Notes: a model not told the origin generated them from the letters alone. Positions 1 through 6,594 are shown, numbered from the stretch's first letter. The stretch: DNA of 7,860 nucleotides from an uncultured Rhodoferax sp. (GCA_936943465.1 CAKZJN010000182.1:1-7860), one strand, 5' to 3'. Made by a program: numbers and translations.

Positions 1-777
1 TTTGCCGGACGTTTGCGCTGGCACTGCCACTTCATGCAAAAGCTCGAGGACGAACCGGACATCGAGTTCAACAACTTCGCCCGCGCGTGCGATGGCTTGC
101 GCGAGAACGACTTTAACCACGAACACTTTGCGGCCTGGTGCGAAGGCCGCACCGGATACCCGATGGTGGACGCCTGCATGCGTTCGCTGGTAAGCACAGG
201 CTGGCTCAACTTTCGCATGCGGGCCATGCTGGTGAGTTTTGCCAGCTACCACCTCTGGCTGCATTGGCGCCCAACCGGTCTGTTTCTGGCGCGCCAGTTC
301 CTGGACTTTGAGCCGGGCATCCACTGGAGCCAAATGCAAATGCAAAGCGGCACTACCGGCATCAACACCTTGCGCATGTATTCGCCTACCAAGCAGGCGC
401 AAGACCAAGACCCCCAAGGGTTGTTCATTCGCCGCTGGGTGCCAGAACTGGCCCGCGTGCCGCTGCCCTATCTGGCTGAGCCGTGGAAGATGGATGAGAG
501 CGTGCAGCGCATGGCCGATTGCACCATGGGCGTGGATTACCCGCGCCCCATCGTCAATGACAAGCAGGCCATGCAGGCCGCCAAAGACCGCATGTACGGC
601 TTGCGCAAGACCCCCGAGGCACGCGAAGAAGCCAGCAACGTGCAAGCCCGCCATGGCTCCCGCAAGAGCGGCTTGCCGCCCTCCGGTCAGCGACGCAAGG
701 CCATGCCACAGACGCAGACCCAGCGCACCGCCCAAACACCATCTTCCCCCTCACCACAGGGCGATCTGTTTCTTTGA
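1..777 (+). CDS. Photolyase/cryptochrome family protein, C-terminal FAD-binding part (5' truncated by window edge)
   Basis: The reading frame is open from base 1, so the gene starts upstream; 258 residues and a TGA are visible. What is seen is the helical FAD-binding domain of the photolyase superfamily. It has RLRW at visible residues 5-8 (counterpart of the family's ELxWREFY), GRTGYPMVDACMRSL at 49-63, TGWLNFRMR at 66-74, a DFEPGIHW loop at 102-109, SGTTGINTLRMYSP at 116-129, and DQDPQGLFIRRWVPEL at 135-150. By family it should use light and reduced FAD to repair UV pyrimidine dimers or act as a photoreceptor; the lesion cannot be assigned. The QMQMQSGTTGINT stretch differs from E. coli PhrB and reminds me of the plant PHR2-like (PPL) branch, but that is a memory-based impression. 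After about residue 215 the domain gives way to a basic, then Pro/Gln/Ser/Thr-rich tail ending QGDLFL. DUF2256 follows 18 nt later. The antenna domain lies outside the window. Confidence 0.93.
   Translation, partial: FAGRLRWHCHFMQKLEDEPDIEFNNFARACDGLRENDFNHEHFAAWCEGRTGYPMVDACMRSLVSTGWLNFRMRAMLVSFASYHLWLHWRPTGLFLARQFLDFEPGIHWSQMQMQSGTTGINTLRMYSPTKQAQDQDPQGLFIRRWVPELARVPLPYLAEPWKMDESVQRMADCTMGVDYPRPIVNDKQAMQAAKDRMYGLRKTPEAREEASNVQARHGSRKSGLPPSGQRRKAMPQTQTQRTAQTPSSPSPQGDLFL
757..774 (+). other. Candidate beta-clamp (DnaN) binding peptide at the photolyase C-terminus
   Basis: The last six codons of the first photolyase read QGDLFL. The bacterial sliding-clamp-binding consensus is QL[S/D]LF, and E. 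coli Pol III alpha uses QADMF. QGDLF matches the consensus at four of five positions. It is placed as functional clamp motifs often are, at the extreme C-terminus behind a flexible linker (visible residues 217-252, rich in P, Q, S, T). The motif is seen directly; clamp binding is inference. A chance match in a low-complexity tail cannot be excluded. Confidence 0.4.
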
Positions 778-795
778 TTGGCAACCGCTATCTGT

Positions 796-972
796 ATGAA
801 AACCGACTTCAAGGGCAACAAGCAGTCCCTGCCCAGCAAACTTTGCGCGGTGTGCGGCCGCACCATGACCTGGCGCAAAGCCTGGGCCAAAAACTGGGAC
901 GCGGTGCTGTATTGTTCGGACGCCTGCCGCGCCAGGAAAAGCGCAACCGCTACCAAGGCCCCGCATGGCTGA
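796..972 (+). CDS. DUF2256 family small zinc-ribbon-like protein
   Basis: This 58-residue protein has the DUF2256 pattern: a Lys/Asn-rich start, then LCAVCGR, TWRKAWAKNWDAV and YCSDACR. C17, C20, C40 and C44 form a CxxC...CxxxC set that could bind one zinc ion, and the conserved W26, W30 and W34 lie between the pairs. There is no signal peptide or membrane segment. The function is unknown; I recall family members beside photolyase genes, which fits here. I chose ATG 796; a TTG at 778, immediately after the upstream stop, would add six residues that do not look like family sequence. No clear Shine-Dalgarno precedes 796, so translation may depend on reinitiation after the photolyase stop 18 nt upstream. 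The stop overlaps the next gene's start by 8 nt (ATGGCTGA), indicating coupling. A nucleic-acid-binding or photolyase-accessory role is inference. Confidence 0.88.
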   Translation: MKTDFKGNKQSLPSKLCAVCGRTMTWRKAWAKNWDAVLYCSDACRARKSATATKAPHG

Positions 973-2536
973 GCCTGCCCGCGTGCGGACCGCATTTCCG
1001 GCCACGGTGCGCCACTTGGTCCTGGTGCTGGGCGACCAACTCGACGCACATTCCTCCGCGCTAGCCGGTTTCGATGTGACCCAAGACGTGGTGTGGATGG
1101 CCGAGGTGGCCGAAGAGTCCACCCATGTCTGGTCGGCCAAGCAGCGCATTGCCGTGTTTCTCAGCGCCATGCGCCACTTTGCTGAAACCTTGCGCACGCG
1201 TGGGCTGCCGCTGTTCTATGTCGGGCTAGACGAGCCTGGAAATCTGGGCTCGCTGGCACTGGAACTGGACAAAGCAATTAGCCAACTGAAACCTGCTGCG
1301 CTGGTGTTGACCGCCCCCGGCGACTGGCGGGTGCTGCAAAGCCTGCGTGCGGTCGCCAAACAGCATGGCTTGGCGCTGGACCTGCGCGATGACACCCATT
1401 TTTTCAGTACCGTCCGGGAATTTTCCGCACATGCCGAGGGCCGCAAACAACTGCGCCTCGAATACTGGTACCGCGAACTGCGCCACAAGCACGGCATCCT
1501 GATGGAGGGCAACGCCCCAACCGGAGGGCAATGGAACTTTGATGCCGACAACCGCGAAGCCTTTGGCAAAGCGGGCCCACAGCAAGTGCCCCAGCCAACC
1601 CGGTTTGCGCCCGACGCTATTACCCAAGAGGTAATGGCGCTGGTAAACGTCCGCTTTGCCAGCCACCCCGGTAGCTTGAAACGCTTCGGCTGGCCAGTGA
1701 CACGCCAGCAGGCTTTGCAGGCGTTGCAAGAGTTTGTCGATCAACGACTGCCCCTGTTTGGTCGGTATGAAGATGCGATGTGGGCGGGTGAGGCCTGGCT
1801 CTACCACTCGCACCTGAGCTGCGCGCTCAACCTCAAATTGCTGAACCCGCGCGAAGTGGTGCAGGCCGCTGAAGATGCTTACCGTTCCGGTCATGCGCCG
1901 CTAGCGGCCGTGGAGGGTTTCATTCGCCAGATTCTGGGGTGGCGCGAATACGTGCGTGGCATTTACTGGACGCAGATGCCAACCTACCTGGAGCGCAATG
2001 CACTGGACGCCAGGGCCGCCTTGCCCGCCTGGTACTGGACCGGCCAGACCGATATGGCCTGCCTGAAAGACGCCATCACGCAAACGCTGGAACTGGGTTA
2101 TGCCCACCACATCCAGCGCCTGATGGTGACCGGGCTGTATGCGCTATTGTTGGGCGTCAAGCCGCAAGCGGTGCACGCCTGGTACCTGAGCGTGTATGTG
2201 GATGCGGTGGAGTGGGTGGAGCTTCCCAACACCCTGGGCATGGGACAGTTTGGCGACGGCGGACTGATGGCCAGCAAGCCCTATGTGGCCAGCGGCAAAT
2301 ACATCCAGCGCATGAGCAACCACTGCAGCTTGTGCAGGTACGACCCTGCGCAATCGACGGGGCCAACAGCCTGTCCTTACACCACCCTGTACTGGGACTT
2401 CTTGATGCGGCACGAGAGCGTGCTGAAGAAGAACCCGCGCATGGCGATGCAGCTCAAGAACCTTGCGCGGCTCGACGCCGTTGCGCGGGAAGCCATCGCC
2501 ACCCAAGCTGCGGCGCACCGCGATGCACAAATTTGA
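965..2536 (+). CDS. phrB: Iron-sulfur bacterial cryptochrome/(6-4) photolyase (FeS-BCP, PhrB type)
   Basis: The 523-residue protein belongs to the deoxyribodipyrimidine photolyase-related family typified by Agrobacterium PhrB, which repairs (6-4) photoproducts using FAD, a lumazine antenna and a [4Fe-4S] cluster. The N-terminal Rossmann-like domain opens with HLVLVLGDQLD (residues 17-27); the helical FAD domain includes GFIRQILGWREYVRG and GYAHHIQRLMVTG. Cysteines 366, 454, 457 and 470 match the PhrB cluster ligands as I remember them (350, 438, 441, 454) at a constant offset of 16. H382 then matches PhrB His366, implicated in 6-4 repair. PhrB is about 507 residues, so the 16 extra residues are at the N-terminus. 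ATG 965 has AAGG at 955-958; GTG 1007 is an alternative start giving 509 residues, but has no visible ribosome site. The start overlaps DUF2256 by 8 nt and the end overlaps the next photolyase by 14 nt. Family is secure; lesion specificity follows from the family. Confidence 0.95.
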   Translation: MAEPARVRTAFPATVRHLVLVLGDQLDAHSSALAGFDVTQDVVWMAEVAEESTHVWSAKQRIAVFLSAMRHFAETLRTRGLPLFYVGLDEPGNLGSLALELDKAISQLKPAALVLTAPGDWRVLQSLRAVAKQHGLALDLRDDTHFFSTVREFSAHAEGRKQLRLEYWYRELRHKHGILMEGNAPTGGQWNFDADNREAFGKAGPQQVPQPTRFAPDAITQEVMALVNVRFASHPGSLKRFGWPVTRQQALQALQEFVDQRLPLFGRYEDAMWAGEAWLYHSHLSCALNLKLLNPREVVQAAEDAYRSGHAPLAAVEGFIRQILGWREYVRGIYWTQMPTYLERNALDARAALPAWYWTGQTDMACLKDAITQTLELGYAHHIQRLMVTGLYALLLGVKPQAVHAWYLSVYVDAVEWVELPNTLGMGQFGDGGLMASKPYVASGKYIQRMSNHCSLCRYDPAQSTGPTACPYTTLYWDFLMRHESVLKKNPRMAMQLKNLARLDAVAREAIATQAAAHRDAQI

Positions 2537-3716
2537 ACCCACCCTGAAGGCAGCGCGGGCCCGACTGGCCGCTGTCCGGCCCGACGCCTACGCGCAAACC
2601 CGCAATGCACTGGACGGCGCCGTCACCGGGTTGTCGCCGTACATCACGCACGGCCTCCTGAGTCTGCGCGATGTGTACTCCGGCGTGCATGCCCGCCATC
2701 CATTGGATGCGAAGCACAAGTTTGTTTTCGAGTTGGGCTGGCGTGCCTACTACAGGCATGTCTGGGCGCACCTCGGAGAGGGCATACAGCGGTCCTTGCA
2801 CCCCGGTTTGCTGCCCGACGATGCCTACCAGACCGAGTTGCCTGCAGATGTAATGGAAGCGCGCACCGGGATTACTGCGATCGATCTGGCCGTCACCGAA
2901 CTTTATGCAACGGGCTACTTGCACAACCATGCTCGCATGTGGCTTGCCAGCTATCTGGTGCACCTGCGTAAGGTGCACTGGCACACGGCTGCGCAGTGGA
3001 TGCTCGGGCATTTGCTGGACGGTGATGTTGCCAGCAACCACCTGAGCTGGCAGTGGGTAGCGGGCACCGGTAGCAGCAAGCCGTATCTGTTCAACGCTGA
3101 CAACGTTGCCAAATTCGCACCTGCCAATTGGCATAGCTTCGGTTCAGCCATCGACGCCCGGTACGAAGACTTGGATCGTATTGCGCGCAGCGCCACGGTT
3201 GTGGCCCCCATCAGCCATCACCGTCTTGCAGGACAAGGCGTGGCGCAGCCGCCCGTCATGGTGGAACCACCCGATGCACGATGGTCCGTGCCCGACCCTC
3301 ACCAGGTTGCAGGCCGCGATGTGTGCTTGCTGCACCCTTGGTCCCTGGGGGCCTTTTCGGTAGCCGAGGACCCTGACGTATTGGTGATGGGTGTTGGCTT
3401 TGTTGAAATGCACCGGCACATGCCGTGGAGCGAAGGTCGGTGGAGCTTTGTTACCGATGGTCTGTTAGCGCGGACGCCCACACTATGGTGGGGAAAGGTT
3501 CAGGAGATTGCGCGGGCCCTGCAGGGTGCGCGCTCGGTAGTTTGGCAGTCCAATGGACATGCCAATGCGGTGCTGGATACTTTGCAGGCACATCTTCAGG
3601 CAGAGCATCCGCACCCTGCGCTTGCATCCATGGGTGAACCCGGATTGTTTGCGCCTGTGGAGCCCTATTGCGAGAGCTTTGCCAAGTGGTGGCGGCTCAG
3701 CAAAATTGCATTGTGA
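2523..3716 (+). CDS. NewPHL-type photolyase: N-terminal FAD domain, C-terminal alpha/beta domain
   Basis: The 397-residue protein starts directly with the photolyase catalytic domain and lacks an N-terminal antenna domain. Motifs are GLSPYITHGLLS (36-47), FELGWRAYYRH (69-79), TGITAIDLAVTELYATGYLHNHARM (from 115), and DGDVASNHLSWQWVAGTG (166-183). N172, W176 and W178 sit where E. coli PhrB has N378 (near flavin N5), W382 and W384. From about residue 262 an alpha/beta segment follows, with strand-like DVCLLHPW (266-273), DVLVMGVGF and SVVWQS (338-343). An N-terminal catalytic domain with a C-terminal sealing domain is the inverted topology described for NewPHL proteins, reported to repair CPDs in single-stranded DNA. 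I chose ATG 2523; TTG 2463 would add 20 unrelated residues inside phrB. No strong Shine-Dalgarno is visible, consistent with coupling to the overlapping phrB stop. Base composition looks less GC-rich than in the neighbours, especially in the C-terminal half. The subclass is inferred from architecture, not from a search. Confidence 0.85.
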   Translation: MHKFEPTLKAARARLAAVRPDAYAQTRNALDGAVTGLSPYITHGLLSLRDVYSGVHARHPLDAKHKFVFELGWRAYYRHVWAHLGEGIQRSLHPGLLPDDAYQTELPADVMEARTGITAIDLAVTELYATGYLHNHARMWLASYLVHLRKVHWHTAAQWMLGHLLDGDVASNHLSWQWVAGTGSSKPYLFNADNVAKFAPANWHSFGSAIDARYEDLDRIARSATVVAPISHHRLAGQGVAQPPVMVEPPDARWSVPDPHQVAGRDVCLLHPWSLGAFSVAEDPDVLVMGVGFVEMHRHMPWSEGRWSFVTDGLLARTPTLWWGKVQEIARALQGARSVVWQSNGHANAVLDTLQAHLQAEHPHPALASMGEPGLFAPVEPYCESFAKWWRLSKIAL

Positions 3717-3794
3717 TGGTCTGAAGAGCGCACCCATCGGGCAAACCCCTAGTTACAGACTGGCACAGCCATTGCTAGCATCCATTTCAACTAC

Positions 3795-3810
3795 TTGACC
3801 AAACGGTCAG
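3795..3810 (+). promoter_or_regulatory. RutR-like operator upstream of preT
   Basis: The sequence TTGACCAAACGGTCAG contains a perfect 5-bp inverted repeat, TGACC (3796-3800) and GGTCA (3805-3809), separated by AAAC. The E. coli RutR consensus is TTGACCANNTGGTCAA; this site matches 12 of the 14 specified bases, differing only at 3804 (C for T) and 3810 (G for A). RutR is a TetR-family repressor released by uracil or thymine, the substrates of the dehydrogenase encoded immediately downstream. The rutR gene is not in the window. An alternative reading is a weak terminator, since TTTTT follows at 3812-3816, but a 5-bp stem is short for that. Confidence 0.65.
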
Positions 3811-3825
3811 ATTTTTGGGTTAGAT
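3795..3825 (+). promoter_or_regulatory. Possible sigma-70 promoter for preT-preA, overlapping the operator
   Basis: TTGACC at 3795-3800 matches five of six bases of the -35 consensus and lies inside the RutR-like operator. The best -10 candidate at reasonable distance is TTAGAT (3820-3825), three of six matches after a 19-nt spacer, so the -10 is weak. A repressor on the operator would cover the -35, which fits repression lifted by pyrimidines. This is the only stretch above 100 bases without a gene; nothing else was recognised in 3717-3794. Confidence 0.35.
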
Positions 3826-3837
3826 GCCATTCTGTAA

Positions 3838-3844
3838 AAAGGAG
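3838..3844 (+). promoter_or_regulatory. Strong ribosome binding site for preT
   Basis: AAAGGAG lies 8 nt upstream of GTG 3853. It is the clearest Shine-Dalgarno in the window and decides the non-ATG start of preT. Confidence 0.8.
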
Positions 3845-3852
3845 CCTGCTGC

Positions 3853-5214
3853 GTGACCACTGTTTCTCCCCCTCCCATTGGCCCGGATATTCAGGCTGGA
3901 AGGCTGCCCGCCTCCGAGTACGCGCGGCGCTTTGCCGATGCCACGCCCCCTCTGAATGGCTCGCAGGCGCTGCTCGAATCCGAGCGTTGCCTGTACTGCT
4001 TTGATGCGCCCTGCGCCACCGCCTGCCCCACCGGCATTGATGTGCCCTCGTTCATCAAGCGCATTGCCGATGGCAATGTGCGCGGTGCGGCGCGCACCAT
4101 TCTGGACAGCAACCCGTTGGGGGGCATGTGCGCCCGGGTCTGCCCGACCGAAAACCTGTGCGAAGCCGTGTGCGTGCGCCATACGCAGGAGGACCGGCCC
4201 ATCGCCATTGGCCGGCTGCAGCGCTACGCGGTCGACGCCCTGATGCAGAGCAAGCAGCCGCAGGTTTTCACCCGCGCACCGGAAACGGGCAAAAAGGTGG
4301 CGGTGGTCGGAGCCGGACCGGCCGGCCTGGCCTGCGCCTACACGCTGGCACGCCAGGGCCACACCGTGGTGGTTTACGATGCCCGCCCCAAAGCGGGGGG
4401 GCTCAACGAATACGGCCTGGCCAGCTACAAAACCCCGGACAACTTTGCGCAGGCCGAGGTGCAGTGGCTGCTGGGCATTGGCGGCATCGAAATCCGCAAT
4501 GGCTGGAAGTTGGAGAGCGCCGCCCAACTGGAAACTTTGCGGCACGACTTTGACGCCGTCTTTCTGGGCATGGGCCTGTCCGCTACGGCGCGTCTGGGCG
4601 TACCCGGGGAAGACCAGCCCGGCGTGCAGGACGCGGTGGACTTCATTGCCGCGCTGCGGCAATCCGAAGACCTGTCCACGCTGCCCGTGGGTCGCCGTGT
4701 GATCGTGATTGGTGGTGGCATGACGGCGGTAGATGCCGCCGTGCAAAGCAAGCTGCTGGGTGCCAAAGTGGTGCACATGGTGTACCGGCGCGGGCCCGAC
4801 CAGATGAGCGCGTCCAAGGCCGAGCAGGAGTGGGCGCAAACCAATGGTGTGGTGCTGCACCAGTGGCTGGCCCCGGTCGAAATCATCGGCCACAACGGCC
4901 ACGCCAGTGCCGTGCGTTTTGCCGAGCAGACACTCTTGAACGGCAAACTCACGCCAACCGGGCGCGACATCACCTGGGAGGCCGATGTGGTGCTGAAAGC
5001 GATTGGTCAGACGCTGGGCAACCCGGTGTTGTCCCAGGCAGGCTTTGCGCTGCAGGACGGCCGCATTGCAACCGACGCAGACGGCAAGACCAACATCGAC
5101 GGCGTGTGGGCCGGCGGCGACTGCCGTGCCGGCGGACTCGACCTGACGGTGGAGGCGGTGGAGCACGGCAAGCGCGCGGCCCAGGCCATTCACGTGAAGC
5201 TATCCGCTGCGTAA
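3853..5214 (+). CDS. preT: NAD-dependent dihydropyrimidine dehydrogenase, PreT subunit
   Basis: This 453-residue flavoprotein passes electrons from NADH through FAD and Fe-S clusters to PreA, which reduces uracil and thymine in the first step of reductive pyrimidine catabolism. The N-terminal iron-sulfur domain carries C46, C49, C54, C58, C97, C103 and C107, with Q123 downstream. These spacings equal those of mammalian DPD (79, 82, 87, 91, 130, 136, 140 and Gln156) at a constant offset of 33, implying two [4Fe-4S] clusters, one with the unusual glutamine ligand. VAVVGAGPAG (149-158) is the FAD Rossmann motif, VIVIGGGMTAVD (283-294) the NAD(P)H site, and WAGGDC (419-424) the second FAD motif. 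GTG 3853 is chosen because of AAAGGAG 8 nt upstream. E. coli PreT is about 412 residues, so this is slightly longer. preA follows after 54 nt. It resembles the small subunit of glutamate synthase, but adjacency to preA and the Gln ligand settle the assignment. Confidence 0.95.
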   Translation: MTTVSPPPIGPDIQAGRLPASEYARRFADATPPLNGSQALLESERCLYCFDAPCATACPTGIDVPSFIKRIADGNVRGAARTILDSNPLGGMCARVCPTENLCEAVCVRHTQEDRPIAIGRLQRYAVDALMQSKQPQVFTRAPETGKKVAVVGAGPAGLACAYTLARQGHTVVVYDARPKAGGLNEYGLASYKTPDNFAQAEVQWLLGIGGIEIRNGWKLESAAQLETLRHDFDAVFLGMGLSATARLGVPGEDQPGVQDAVDFIAALRQSEDLSTLPVGRRVIVIGGGMTAVDAAVQSKLLGAKVVHMVYRRGPDQMSASKAEQEWAQTNGVVLHQWLAPVEIIGHNGHASAVRFAEQTLLNGKLTPTGRDITWEADVVLKAIGQTLGNPVLSQAGFALQDGRIATDADGKTNIDGVWAGGDCRAGGLDLTVEAVEHGKRAAQAIHVKLSAA

Positions 5215-5268
5215 CTGCCGACCTAGATCGCCGACCGCACCCCACGCAACCTCTTTGGAACGAGCACC

Positions 5269-6576
5269 ATGGCCAATCTGCAAACTACTTTCGCCGGCAT
5301 CAAAAGCCCCAACCCTTTCTGGCTCGCATCCGCGCCCCCGACCGACAAGGCCTACAACGTCAACCGCGCCTTTGAGGCCGGTTGGGGTGGCGTCGTCTGG
5401 AAGACGCTGGGTGAGGCCGGTCCGCCGGTGGTCAACGTCAACGGCCCGCGCTATGGCGCGCTGCTGTCGCACGACCGCCGCCTGAATGGCTTTAACAACA
5501 TCGAACTGATCACCGACCGCGACCTGGAAATCAACCTGCGCGAGATCGCCGAGGTCAAACGCAACTGGCCCGACCGTGCCATGGTCGTGTCCATCATGGT
5601 GCCCTGCGTGGAAGAGTCGTGGAAAGCCATTTTGCCGCGCGTGGAGGCCACCGGCGCCGATGCCATCGAACTCAACTTCGGCTGCCCGCACGGCATGAGC
5701 GAGCGCGGCATGGGCGCGGCCGTAGGGCAGGTGCCCGAGTACATCGAAATGGTGACCGCCTGGTGCAAGCTCTACACCAAGCTGCCGGTCATCGTGAAGC
5801 TCACGCCCAACATCACCGACATCCGCAAGCCCGCACAGGCTGCCAAAAAGGGCGGGGCCGACGCGGTATCGCTCATCAACACCATCAACTCCATCATGGG
5901 CGTGGACCCGTACACGCTGACCATGAGCCCCAGCGTTGGCGGACGCGGCTCGCACGGCGGCTATTGCGGCCCGGCGGTCAAGCCGATTGCGCTGAACATG
6001 GTGGCCGAAATTGCGCGCGACCCGGCCACCGCCGGCATGCCCATCAGCGGTATTGGCGGCATTGGCAACTGGCGCGATGCGCTGGACTTCATTGCGCTGG
6101 GCTCCGGCACGGTGCAGGTGTGTACCGCCGCCATGGTGTACGGCTTCAAAATCGTGCAGGAAATGAACGACGGCCTGTCCAACTACATGGACGAAATGGG
6201 GTTCAAGAGTGTGTCCGAGATCGTCGGCCGCGCGGTACCCACGGTCAGCGACTGGCGCTACCTGAACCTCAACCACATCAGCAAGGCGGTGATCAACCAG
6301 GACAGTTGCATCCAGTGCGGCCGCTGCCACATTGCCTGCGAAGACACCTCGCACCAGGCCATCACGTTTGAGAAAGACGGCAAGCGCCATTTCGAGGTGA
6401 AAGAGGACGAATGCGTGGGTTGCAACCTGTGCGTCAACGTGTGCCCGGTGCCCGACTGCATCAGCATGCGCGACCTGGCCCCCGGCGAGACCGATTTGCG
6501 CACCAAAAAGGTGGTGTCTGCCGGGCACGCCGACTGGACCACGCACCCCAACAACCCGATGCGCAGCACCGCCTGA
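5269..6576 (+). CDS. preA: NAD-dependent dihydropyrimidine dehydrogenase, PreA subunit
   Basis: The 435-residue catalytic subunit binds FMN in a TIM barrel like that of dihydroorotate dehydrogenase, and reduces the 5,6 double bond of uracil or thymine with electrons from PreT. The active-site loop reads NFGCPHGMSERGMG; C139 corresponds to the general-acid cysteine of DPD (Cys671 in mammals). VGGRGSHGGYCGPAVKPIAL and ISGIGGIGNW are the conserved FMN/phosphate-binding regions. The C-terminus has two [4Fe-4S] motifs of the form CxxCxxCxxxC: C347, C350, C353, C357 and C382, C385, C388, C392. E. coli PreA is about 411 residues, so the length is normal. ATG 5269 is chosen because MANLQTTFAGI begins the conserved barrel; only a weak GGA (5257-5259) precedes it. 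The 54-nt gap to preT holds no terminator, so the two are probably cotranscribed. The enzyme is cytoplasmic. Confidence 0.96.
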   Translation: MANLQTTFAGIKSPNPFWLASAPPTDKAYNVNRAFEAGWGGVVWKTLGEAGPPVVNVNGPRYGALLSHDRRLNGFNNIELITDRDLEINLREIAEVKRNWPDRAMVVSIMVPCVEESWKAILPRVEATGADAIELNFGCPHGMSERGMGAAVGQVPEYIEMVTAWCKLYTKLPVIVKLTPNITDIRKPAQAAKKGGADAVSLINTINSIMGVDPYTLTMSPSVGGRGSHGGYCGPAVKPIALNMVAEIARDPATAGMPISGIGGIGNWRDALDFIALGSGTVQVCTAAMVYGFKIVQEMNDGLSNYMDEMGFKSVSEIVGRAVPTVSDWRYLNLNHISKAVINQDSCIQCGRCHIACEDTSHQAITFEKDGKRHFEVKEDECVGCNLCVNVCPVPDCISMRDLAPGETDLRTKKVVSAGHADWTTHPNNPMRSTA

Positions 6577-6594
6577 GTGCGCGTCTTTCTACCG

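Noticed and set aside
2463..2522. Upstream TTG start that would lengthen the third photolyase by 20 residues.
   Set aside because: The extra residues lie inside phrB, show no photolyase similarity, and the ATG at 2523 begins just before the conserved domain.
3795..3816. Inverted repeat followed by TTTTT, read as a Rho-independent terminator for the photolyase operon.
   Set aside because: The stem is only 5 bp with three G-C pairs, and the match to the RutR consensus explains the palindrome better. A weak termination effect is not excluded.
3820..5193. Long open frame (457 codons) on the - strand opposite preT, and a similar 448-codon frame opposite preA (5200-6546).
   Set aside because: These are shadow frames caused by GC-rich codon bias. 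Their translations are low in recognisable motifs and rich in His/Gly/Ala/Val, while the + strand frames carry complete, ordered family motifs.
5217..5236. Direct repeat GCCGACC (5217-5223 and 5230-5236) between preT and preA.
   Set aside because: Seven bases in GC-rich DNA can recur by chance, and neither copy is palindromic or resembles the RutR-like operator.
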